Below, one piece after another: positions 20,649 through 32,717 of a stretch of DNA of 64,000 nucleotides. The notes under the pieces are model-generated. The model was not told where the DNA came from. It saw only the letters and a list, made by a program, of their open reading frames with translations, and searched no databases. Position 1 is the first letter of the stretch. Each line of letters opens with the position of its first letter. The position numbers and the translations under genes are program-made. The stretch comes from Impatiens glandulifera (Eukaryota > Streptophyta > Magnoliopsida > Ericales > Balsaminaceae), in assembly GCF_907164915.1 (NCBI RefSeq), contig NC_061866.1:46183370-46247369 (forward strand), written 5' to 3'.

Positions 20649-23600
20649 ATAATTCCAAAAATTTAAAACTAGATTTCTATGAGCTTCTAAAAATATTTTT
20701 GACTATCATGTAATGTTTCGCGAATTTTGGGAATTATTTTTTATAATGACTCGTTTTAAAGTGTTGTATTTATAGTTTTTCTTAACTGAAAATTTCAAAA
20801 AGGAAAACACTCAGGATTTTGAATTAGTTTGTTATCTTCTTTTCTCTTTTTAAAAACATAAATTTCTAATATTTGATTTGAATCCTCATCCTCGTCATTT
20901 ACACTCATTTGTTATCCATCGGAAATCAAGATCCCTTTCTTCTTTGGGAATTGTGCTCCATGCCTTTCATTGCTTTATCTTCGTTAAGTATCTCGTGAAA
21001 AAGATTATCCCTTTACAAAATTGTTAATATTTCTCACATAAACAAAAATTGTTCTGAACTCAGAACAAAAACGTAACAATCTTTCAAACATCAACTGTCC
21101 AATTACTTAGGAGTAAAGACTGTTTGTAAAGACAGACGTATATGACATAGTGTCGTAGGCTCTTTCTTAATACGTAACCAAACACCGAACTCTTAAAAGA
21201 AATATCTGATTTTCTTTTCTTTAGTTTCTTTGGGAACAAAACTAAAGTGACGACTCTCAAGTTAAATAAATCGATACATCCGCGAGTGTATCGATTTAAA
21301 ATTTACGGGCCAATTCAAAAAGCCTATGCTAAAGAACTCTATTTTTGGTTTCTCATCCCTTTCCATTTTTTACGGGATGCACAGAAGGGTAAAACATGAG
21401 GTCGATAATTTCCAGATTGCACAAACTGTCCTTAAAGACAGGGTAATTTTCTATTAGTAAAGTAGGAAAACAAAAAAGAACGTGTACATAATTATTTTTA
21501 AAAAGTGATTCAATATGAATCTTAATGTTACATTTCTTTTAATTCTTTCAAACCTGCATAATCGATAACCTTATGTGTACATTCGTGGCAGTAAGTGTTG
21601 AAATCGTTTGGCATCATATTTGGAACACACATAATTTATCTAGACTTCATCTACCATGTGTTGTTTCATACTTCTTGTGTCCTCTAAAATATATAATTTT
21701 GTTTTTTATGCCTACATACTTAGTTTTGTGCTATGAGAAACATTTCATATTGCTTAAGTTTCATATTTCATTAATATTTGGAGCATAAAAACTCCAAAAT
21801 TAAATATATCTGATTTATCATTATACTTACCTATAAAAATAAAAAAAAATATATAATTAATTTTTATTTAATAATAATAAACAAATATTTAATAAATAAA
21901 AATAAGTCCCTTTACTCTCAACTGGTGGATTATGTGAATGTGAAGTAGTGATTAATATATCTTTTTCCAGCTTTATCGCCCCTCCAAGTCTATTATTTTC
22001 AATTGATTTTTCTGAAATTTACATATTAGTATACTTGATATATCTTAATGTGTAAGAAAATATTATCATTTTCAAATATCAGGCTTTAGATCACATACCA
22101 CAATTCTTGAATTAACAATACTCTCCAATCCTATATTTTTGACTATTAGAATTTTGTCACACTATGTTGTATCTCTATTATACATGAGAAACTAATATAT
22201 ATGGATGAAGACTTTATTAGTTGCTTATGTATGATAAAATCCTAGTATCCATGTTTTAGTTTGGACGCAATAATCTAACTCTACCAATATATGCATTGCA
22301 ATGTCAAACATCTTTAACTTAGTTAATATACCAAATCAACCCAAACCGAAACTGATTCTCAACTAGATGTAAATGATTGAACTAACCGAGTTCTTATATA
22401 TTCCTTTATATTTATATAGTTTATTTTAATATTTACTAGGTTATTGTTAATTATTTTATTTTATAATTATTTATTTCAATATCCACACACCCAAAACAGA
22501 AACAAATATAATGTTTTAAATATTCCTTCATTGCAGATTTTAGGTTTTGTCTTCCTCCTGTTGTAGTGTGAGAGTGTTCTCATTCCTGTTTGATAGAAGG
22601 TTTAGAGTGATCTGAATGTATGTGTTAGTTCGAAGATCAACTTCTAATTTACATTTCTATACATTTTCTTCTATCAATTCGGTCTACTTTTACACAAGAT
22701 CTGATGTTCATCATCTTTGTAGATGTTCTACATTTGAGTTCTACTTTTGATTTTTGATTTCTTTAGTTAGATTTGATTGTAATTGCATTGCGTGCGAGTT
22801 TTAGAAAATTTTAAACAAGATCTGATGTTCATCATCTTTGTAGATGTTCTACATTTGAGTTCTACTTTTGATTTTTGATTTCTTTAGTTAGATTTGATTG
22901 TAATTGCATTGCGTGCGAGTTTTAGAAAATTTTAAACAAGATCTGATGTTCATCATCTTTGTAGATGTTCTACATTTGAGTTCTACTTTTGATTTCTTTA
23001 GTTAGATTTGATTGTATACTTGAATTGCATTGGTTAAACTAATTAATTAATCTATTTTCATTAGTTCTACATTTGATTTGCACCCCGTCGCACGTTCTGT
23101 TCTACGAACATGTCTTCATTCAGATTTTAGTTCATTTATGAGATATGTTCTGTTGATAGAAGGTTTTATTTACTGTTTTCTGTTCTTCGACTTGACTCTT
23201 AGATCTGTTCAATTCATCTCTTATCACTAATTATTAATTTTTAGGTTTTCTGTTCTTCTCTGTCTTTTCAGTTTCATCTCCCTGTCTTTTCAGTTTGAAC
23301 TTGACTTCACGCATGTACGATCTCTTACCTTTAGGTAGATTTGATCCATGTTTTGGCTTCTTCAAGTTGATCCTTGTTTTGGCTTCTTCAAGTATTAGGT
23401 TTAAGTTTCTCGTACAAATGTGTTTTAATTATGTTTTTTTCTTACTGTTCACAATGTTTTTGGCTTCTTCAAGTATTAGGTTTAAGATTCCCGCACAAAT
23501 GTGTTTTAATTATGTTACTTCTTACTGTTCACCATGTTTTTGGCTTCTTCAATTATTAGGTTTAAGTTACCCGTACAAATGTGTTTCGATTATGTTTTCT

Positions 23601-23816
23601 TCTTACTGTTCACCATGTTTTTGGCTTCTTCATGTATTAGGTTTAAGATTCCCGTATAAATGTGTTTTAATTATGGTGTTCAGAGAATTCGATCGTAGTT
23701 TTCTTCTTCAATCAACTTCTAATACACATTATCTTGATATTTTTATGTATAGATTTAGAATTATAAACAGAATTAGTTACTTGACTATACAAGGAAATGA
23801 AGCTTCCAAATCATAT
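20649..23816 (+). repeat. Array unit 2 (3168 bp)
   Basis: The fullest unit: complete LTR-like section, kinase pseudogene, three 121-bp and four 81-bp subrepeats. Confidence 0.92.
21573..22130 (-). pseudogene. Protein kinase pseudogene, array unit 2
   Basis: On the minus strand, in kinase order: VVCDLKPD (catalytic loop), GGAIKLEKDI (activation loop), NPPVE (APE-like), DKSDIFNFGVFMLQILMKYE (subdomain IX), then a region matching the tail of the relic at 40.8 kb, where the Trp of its AWMDN is a TAG here. Several stops and frame changes make it dead. The family resembles plant receptor-like kinases. Confidence 0.75.
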
Positions 23817-26800
23817 ATAATTCCAAAAATTTCAAACTAGATTTCTATGAGCTTCTAAAAATATTTTTGACTATCATGTAATGTTTCGCGAATTTTAGGA
23901 ATTATTTTTTATAATGACTCGTTTTAAAGTGTTGTATTTATAGTTTTTCTTAACTGAAAATTTCAAAAAGGAAAACACTCAGGATTTTGAATTAGTTTGT
24001 TATCTTCTTTTCTCTTTTTAAAAACATAAATTTCTAATATTTGATTTGAATCCTCATCCTCGTCATTTACACTCATTTGTTATCCATCGGAAATCAAGAT
24101 CCCTTTCTTCTTTGGGAATTGTGCTCCATGCCTTTCATTGCTTTATCTTCGTTAAGTATCTCGTGAAAAAGATTATCCCTTTACAAAATTGTTAATATTT
24201 CTCACATAAACAAAAATTGTTCTGAACTCAGAACAAAAACGTAACAATCTTTCAAACATCAACTGTCCAATTACTTAGGAGTAGAGACTGTTTGTAAAGA
24301 CAGACGTATATGACATAGTGTCGTAGGCTCTTTCTTAATACGTAACCAAACACCGAACTCTTAAAAGAAATATCTGATTTTCTTTTCTTTAGTTTCTTTG
24401 GGAAAAAAACTAAAGTGACGACTCTCAAGTTAAATAAATCGATACATCCGCGAGTGTATCGATTTAAAATTTACGGGCCAATTCAAAAAGCCTATGCTAA
24501 AGAACTCTATTTTTGGTTTCTCATCCCTTTCCATTTTTTACGGGATGCACAGAAGGGTAAAACATGAGGTCGATAATTTCCAGATTGCACAAACTGTCCT
24601 TAAAGACAGGGTAATTTTCTATTAGTAAAGTAGGAAAACAAAAAAGAACGTGTACATAATTATTTTTAAAAAGTGATTCAATATGAATCTTAATGTTACA
24701 TTTCTTTTAATTTTTTCAAACCTGCATAATCGATAACCTTATGTGTACATTCGTGGCAGTAAGTGTTGAAATCGTTTGGCATCATATTTGGAACACACAT
24801 AATTTATCTAGACTTCATCTACCATGTGTTGTTTCATACTTCTTGTTTCCTCTAAAATATATAATTTTGTTTTTTATGCCTACATACTTAGTTTTGTGCT
24901 ATGAGAAACATTTCATATTGCTTAAGTTTCATATTTCATTAATATTTGGAGCATAAAAACTCCAAAATTAAATATATCTGATTTATCATTATACTTACCT
25001 ATAAAAATAAAAAAAAATATATAATTAATTTTTATTTAATAATAATAAACAAATATTTAATAAATAAAAATAAGTCCCTTTACTCTCAACTGGTGGATTA
25101 TGTGAATGTGAAGTAGTGATTAATATATCTTTTTCCAGCTTTATCGCCCCTCCAAGTCTATAATTTTCAATTGATTTTTCTGAAATTTACATATTAGTAT
25201 ACTTGATATATCTTAATGTGTAAGAAAATATTATCATTTTCAAATTCAGGCTTTAGATCACATACCACAATTCTTGAATTAACAATACTCTCCAATCCTA
25301 TATTTTTGACTATTAGAATTTTGTCACACTATGTTGTATCTCTATTATACATGAGAAACTAATATATATGGATGAAGACTTTATTAGTTGCTTATGTATG
25401 ATAAAATCCTAGTATCCATGTTTTAGTTTGGACGCAATAATCTAACTCTACCAATATATGCATTGCAATGTCAAACATCTTTAACTTAGTTAATATACCA
25501 AATCAACCCAAACCGAAACTGATTCTCAACTAGATGTAAATGATTGAACTAACCGAATTCTTATATATTCCTTTATATTTATATAGTTTATTTTAATATT
25601 TACTAGGTTATTGTTAATTATTTTATTTTATAATTATTTATTTCAATATCCACACACCCAAAACTGAAACAAATATAATGTTTTAAATATTCCTTCATTG
25701 CAGATTTTAGGTTTCGTCTTCCTCCTGTTGTAGTGTGAGAGTGTTCTCATTCCTGTTTGATAGAAGGTTTAGAGTGATCTGAATGTATGTGTTAGTTCGA
25801 AGATCAACTTCTAATTTACATTTCTATACATTTTCTTCTATCAATTCGGTCAACTTTTACACAAGATCTGATGTTCATCATCTTTGTAGATGTTCTACAT
25901 TTGAGTTCTACTTTTGATTTTTGATTTCTTTAGTTAGATTTGATTGTAATTGCATTGCGTGCGAGTTTTAGAAAATTTTAACCAAGATCTGATGTTCATC
26001 ATCTTTGTAGATGTTCTACATTTGAGTTCTACTTTTGATTTCTTTAGTTAGATTTGATTGTATACTTGAATTGCATTGGTTAAACTAATTAATTAATCTA
26101 TTTTCATTAGTTCTACATTTGATTTGCACCCCGTCGCACGTTCTGTTCTACGAACATGTCTTCATTCAGATTTTAGTTCATTTATGAGATATGTTCTGTT
26201 GATAGAAGGTTTTATTTACTGTTTTCTGTTCTTCGACTTGACTCTTAGATCTGTTCAATTCATCTCTTATCACTAATTATTAATTTTTAGGTTTTCTGTT
26301 CTTCTCTGTCTTTTCAGTTTCATCTCCCTGTCTTTTCAGTTTGAACTTGACTTCACGCAGGTACGATCTCTTACCTTTAGGTAGATTTGATCCATGTTTT
26401 GGCTTCTTCAAGTTGATCCTTGTTTTGGCTTCTTCAAGTATTAGGTTTAAGTTTCTCGTACAAATGTGTTTTAATTATGTTTTCTTCTTACTGTTCACAA
26501 TGTTTTTGGCTTCTTCAAGTATTAGGTTTAAGATTCCCGCACAAATGTGTTTTAATTATGTTACTTCTTACTGTTCACCATGTTTTTGGCTTCTTCAATT
26601 ATTAGGTTTAAGTTACCCGTACAAATGTGTTTCGATTATGTTTTCTTCTTACTGTTCACCATGTTTTTGGCTTCTTCATGTATTAGGTTTAAGATTCCCG
26701 TACAAATGTGTTTTAATTATGTTGTTCAGAGAATTCGATCGTAGTTTTCTTCTTCAATCAACTTCTAATACACATTATCTTGATATTTTTATGTATAGAT

Positions 26801-26862
26801 TTAGAATTATAAACAGAATTAGTTACTTGACTATACAAGGAAATGAAGCTTCCAAATCATAT
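23817..26862 (+). repeat. Array unit 3 (3046 bp)
   Basis: Like unit 2 but with two 121-bp subrepeats, which accounts for the length difference of 122 bp. Confidence 0.92.
24741..25300 (-). pseudogene. Protein kinase pseudogene, array unit 3
   Basis: Same fragment as in unit 2, with the same stop and frame breaks and a two-base loss near the catalytic loop (about 25245). Confidence 0.72.
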
Positions 26863-29800
26863 ATAATTCCAAAAATTTAAAACTAGATTTCTATGAGCTT
26901 CTAAAAATATTTTTGACTATCATGTAATGTTTCGCGAATTTTGGGAATTATTTTTTATAATGACTCGTTTTAAAGTGTTGTATTTATAGTTTTTCTTAAC
27001 TGAAAATTTCAAAAAGGAAAACACTCAGGATTTTGAATTAGTTTGTTATCTTCTTTTCTCTTTTTAAAAACATAAATTTCTAATATTTGATTTGAATCCT
27101 CATCCTCGTCATTTACACTCATTTGTTATCCATCGGAAATCAAGATCCCTTTCTTCTTTGGGAATTGTGCTCCATGCCTTTCATTGCTTTATCTTCGTTA
27201 AGTATCTCGTGAAAAAGATTATCCCTTTACAAAATTGTTAATATTTCTCACATAAACAAAAATTGTTCTGAACTCAGAACAAAAACGTAACAATCTTTCA
27301 AACATCAACTGTCCAATTACTTAGGAGTAGAGACTGTTTGTAAAGACAGACATATATGACATAGTGTCGTAGGCTCTTTCTTAATACGTAACCAAACACC
27401 GAACTCTTAAAAGAAATATCTGATTTTCTTTTCTTTAGTTTCTTTGGGAAAAAAACTAAAGTGACGACTCTCAAGTTAAATAAATCGATACATCCGCGAG
27501 TGTATCGATTTAAAATTTACGGGCCAATTCAAAAAGCCTATGCTAAAGAACTCTATTTTTGGTTTGTCATCCCTTTCCATTTTTTACGGGATGCACAGAA
27601 GGGTAAAACATGAGGTCGATAATTTCCAGATTGCACAAACTGTCCTTAAAGACAGGGTAATTTTCTATTAGTAAAGTAGGAAAACAAAAAAGAACGTGTA
27701 CATAATTATTTTTAAAAAGTGATTCAATATGAATCTTAATGTTACATTTCTTTTAATTCTTTCAAACCTGCATAATCGATAACCTTATGTGTACATTCGT
27801 GGCAGTAAGTGTTGAAATCGTTTGGCATCATATTTGGAACACACATAATTTATCTAGACTTCATCTACCATGTGTTGTTTCATACTTCTTGTTTCCTCTA
27901 AAATATATAATTTTGTTTTTTATGCCTACATACTTAGTTTTGTGCTATGAGAAACATTTCATATTGCTTAAGTTTCATATTTCATTAATATTTGGAGCAT
28001 AAAAACTCCAAAATTAAATATATCTTATTTATCATTATACTTACCTATAAAAATAAAAAAAATATATAATTAATTTTTATTTAATAATAATAAACAAATA
28101 TTTAATAAATAAAAATAAGTCCCTTTACTCTCAACTGGTGGATTATGTGAATGTGAAGTAGTGATTAATATATCTTTTTCCAGCTTTATCGCCCCTCCAA
28201 GTCTATTATTTTCAATTGATTTTTCTGAAATTTACATATTAGTATACTTGATATATCTTAATGTGTAAGAAAATATTATCATTTTCAAATATCAGGCTTT
28301 AGATCACATACCACAATTCTTGAATTAACAATACTCTCCAATCCTATATTTTTGACTATTAGAATTTTGTCACACTATGTTGTATCTCTATTATACATGA
28401 GAAACTAATATATATGGATGAAGACTTTATTAGTTGCTTATGTATGATAAAATCCTAGTATCCATGTTTTAGTTTTGACGCAATAATCTAACTCTACCAA
28501 TATATGCATTGCAATGTCAAACATCTTTAACTTAGTTAATATACCAAATCAACCCAAACCGAAACTGATTCTCAACTAGATGTAAATGATTGAACTAACC
28601 GAATTCTTATATATTCCTTTATATTTATATAGTTTATTTTAATATTTACTAGGTTATTGTTAATTATTTTATTTTATAATTATTTATTTCAATATCCACA
28701 CACCCAAAACAGAAACAAATATAATGTTTTAAATATTCCTTCATTGCAGATTTTAGGTTTCGTCTTCCTCCTGTTGTAGTGTGAGAGTGTTCTCATTCCT
28801 GTTTGATAGAAGGTTTAGAGTGATCTGAATGTATGTGTTAGTTCGAAGATCAACTTCTAATTTACATTTCTATACATTTTCTTCTATCAATTCGGTCAAC
28901 TTTTACACAAGATCTGATGTTCATCATCTTTGTAGATGTTCTACATTTGAGTTCTACTTTTGATTTTTGATTTCTTTAGTTAGATTTGATTGTAATTGCA
29001 TTGCGTGCGAGTTTTAGAAAATTTTAAACAAGATCTGATGTTCATCATCTTTGTAGATGTTCTACATTTGAGTTCTACTTTTGATTTTTGATTTCTTTAG
29101 TTAGATTTGATTGTAATTGCATTGCGTGCGAGTTTTAGAAAATTTTAAACAAGATCTGATGTTCATCATCTTTGTAGATGTTCTACATTTGAGTTCTACT
29201 TTTGATTTCTTTAGTTAGATTTGATTGTATACTTGAATTGCATTGGTTAAACTAATTAATTAATCTATTTTCATTAGTTCTACATTTGATTTGCACCCCG
29301 TCGCACGTTCTGTTCTACGAACATGTCTTCATTCAGATTTTAGTTCATTTATGAGATATGTTCTGTTGATAGAAGGTTTTATTTACTGTTTTCTGTTCTT
29401 CGACTTGACTCTTAGATCTGTTCAATTCATCTCTTATCACTAATTATTAATTTTTAGGTTTTCTGTTCTTCTCTGTCTTTTCAGTTTCATCTCCCTGTCT
29501 TTTCAGTTTGAACTTGACTTCACGCAGGTACGATCTCTTACCTTTAGGTAGATTTGATCCATGTTTTGGCTTCTTCAAGTTGATCCTTGTTTTGGCTTCT
29601 TCAAGTATTAGGTTTAAGTTTCTCGTACAAATGTGTTTTAATTATGTTTTCTTCTTACTGTTCACAATGTTTTTGGCTTCTTCAAGTATTAGGTTTAAGA
29701 TTCCCGCACAAATGTGTTTTAATTATGTTACTTCTTACTGTTCACCATGTTTTTGGCTTCTTCAATTATTAGGTTTAAGTTACCCGTACAAATGTGTTTC

Positions 29801-30007
29801 GATTATGTTTTCTTCTTACTGTTCACCATGTTTTTGGCTTCTTCATGTATTAGGTTTAAGATTCCCGTACAAATGTGTTTTAATTATGCTGTTCAGAGAA
29901 TTCGATCGTAGTTTTCTTCTTCAATCAACTTCTAATACACATTATCTTGATATTTTTATGTATAGATTTAGAATTATAAACAGAATTAGTTACTTGACTA
30001 TACAAGG
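26863..30007 (+). repeat. Array unit 4 (3145 bp)
   Basis: Three 121-bp subrepeats. Ends early at CTATACAAGG, where it joins the left-truncated unit 5. Confidence 0.92.
27787..28345 (-). pseudogene. Protein kinase pseudogene, array unit 4
   Basis: Same fragment and lesions as in unit 2. Confidence 0.72.
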
Positions 30008-32717
30008 ATTCATTGCTTTATCTTCGTTAAGTATCTCGTGAAAAAGATTATCCCTTTACAAAATTGTTAATATTTCTCACATAAACAAAAATTGTTCTGA
30101 ACTCAGAACAAAAACGTAACAATCTTTCAAACATCAACTGTCCAATTACTTAGGAGTAGAGACTGTTTGTAAAGACAGACGTATATGACATAGTGTCGTA
30201 AGCTCTTTCTTAATACGTAACCAAACACCGAACTCTTAAAAGAAATATCTGATTTTCTTTTCTTTAGTTTCTTTGGGAAAAAAAACTAAAGTGACGACTC
30301 TCAAGTTAAATAAATCGATACATCCGCGAGTGTATCGATTTAAAATTTACGGGCCAATTCAAAAAGCCTATGCTAAAGAACTCTATTTTTGGTTTTTCAT
30401 CCCTTTCCATTTTTTACGGGATGCACAGAAGGGTAAAACATGAGGTCGATAATTTCCAGATTGCACAAACTGTCCTTAAAGACAGGGTAATTTTCTATTA
30501 GTAAAGTAGGAAAACAAAAAAGAACGTGTACATAATTATTTTTAAAAAGTGATTCAATATGAATCTTAATGTTACATTTCTTTTAATTCTTTCAAACCTG
30601 CATAATCGATAACCTTATGTGTACATTCGTGGCAGTAAGTGTTGAAATCGTTTGGCATCATATTTGGAACACACATAATTTATCTAGACTTCATCTACCA
30701 TGTTTTGTTTCATACTTCTTGTTTCCTCTAAAATATATAATTTTGTTTTTTATGCCTACATACTTAGTTTTGTGCTATGAGAAACATTTCATATTGCTTA
30801 AGTTTCATATTTCATTAATATTTGGAGCATAAAAACTCCAAAATTAAATATATCTGATTTATCATTATACTTACCTATAAAAATAAAAAAATATATATAA
30901 TTAATTTTTATTTAATAATAATAAACAAATATTTAATAAATAAAAATAAGTCCCTTTACTCTCAACTGGTGGATTATGTGAATGTGAAGTAGTGATTAAT
31001 ATATCTTTTTCCAGCTTTATCGCCCCTCCAAGTCTATTATTTTCAATTGATTTTTCTGAAATTTACATATTAGTATACTTGATATATCTTAATGTGTAAG
31101 AAAATATTATCATTTTCAAATATCAGGCTTTAGATCACATACCACAATTCTTGAATTAACAATACTCTCCAATCCTATATTTTTCACTATTAGAATTTTG
31201 TCACACTATGTTGTATCTCTATTATACATGAGAAACTAATATATATGGATGAAGACTTTATTAGTTGCTTATGTATGATAAAATCCTAGTATTCATGTTT
31301 TAGTTTGGACGCAATAATCTAACTCTACCAATATATGCATTGCAATGTCAAACATCTTTAACTTAGTTAATATACCAAATCAACCCAAACCGAAACTGAT
31401 TCTCAACTAGATGTAAATGATTGAACTAACCGAATTCTTATATATTCCTTTATATTTATATAGTTTATTTTAATATTTACTAGGTTATTGTTAATTATTT
31501 TATTTTATAATTATTTATTTCAATATCCACACACCCAAAACAGAAACAAATATAATGTTTTAAATATTCCTTCATTGCAGATTTTAGGTTTCGTCTTCCT
31601 CCTGTTGTAGTGTGAGAGTGTTCTCATTCCTGTTTGATAGAAGGTTTAGAGTGATCTGAATGTATGTGTTAGTTCGAAGATCAACTTCTAATTTACATTT
31701 CTATACATTTTCTTCTATCAATTCGGTCTACTTTTACACAAGATCTGATGTTCATCATCTTTGTAGATGTTCTACATTTGAGTTCTACTTTTGATTTTTG
31801 ATTTCTTTAGTTAGATTTGATTGTAATTGCATTGCGTGCGAGTTTTAGAAAATTTTAAACAAGATCTGATGTTCATCATCTTTGTAGATGTTCTACATTT
31901 GAGTTCTACTTTTGATTTCTTTAGTTAGATTTGATTGTATACTTGAATTGCATTGGTTAAACTAATTAATTAATCTATTTTCATTAGTTCTACATTTGAT
32001 TTGCACCCCGTCGCACGTTCTGTTCTACAAACATGTCTTCATTCAGATTTTAGTTCATTTATGAGATATGTTCTGTTGATAGAAGGTTTTATTTACTGTT
32101 TTCTGTTTTTCGATTGACTCTTAGATCTGTTCAATTCATCTCTTATCACTAATTATTAATTTTTAGGTTTTCTGTTCTTCTCTGTCTTTTCAGTTTCATC
32201 TCCCTGTCTTTTCAGTTTCAACTTGACTTCACGCAGGTACGATCTCTTACCTTTAGGTAGATTTGATCCATGTTTTGGCTTCTTCAAGTTGATCCATGTT
32301 TTGGCTTCTTCAAGTATTAGGTTTAAGTTTCTCGTACAAATGTGTTTTAATTATGTTTTCTTCTTACTGTTCACAATGTTTTTGGCTTCTTCAAGTATTA
32401 GGTTTAAGATTCCCGCACAAATGTGTTTTAATTATGTTTACTTCTTACTGTTCACCATGTTTTTGGCTTCTTCAATTATTAGGTTTAAGTTACCCGTACA
32501 AATGTGTTTCGATTATGTTTTCTTCTTACTGTTCACCATGTTTTTGGCTTCTTCATGTATTAGGTTTAAGATTCCCGTACAAATGTGTTTTAATTATGCT
32601 GTTCAGAGAATTCGATCGTAGTTTTCTTCTTCAATCAACTTCTAATACACATTATCTTGATATTTTTATGTATACATTTAGAATTATAAACAGAATTAGT
32701 TACTTGACTATACAAGG
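30008..32717 (+). repeat. Array unit 5 (2710 bp)
   Basis: Misses about the first 320 bp and begins ATTCATTGCTTTATC. Two 121-bp subrepeats. A one-base gain among its 81-bp repeats brings all of them into one frame. Confidence 0.92.
30617..31175 (-). pseudogene. Protein kinase pseudogene, array unit 5
   Basis: Same fragment and lesions as in unit 2. Confidence 0.72.
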
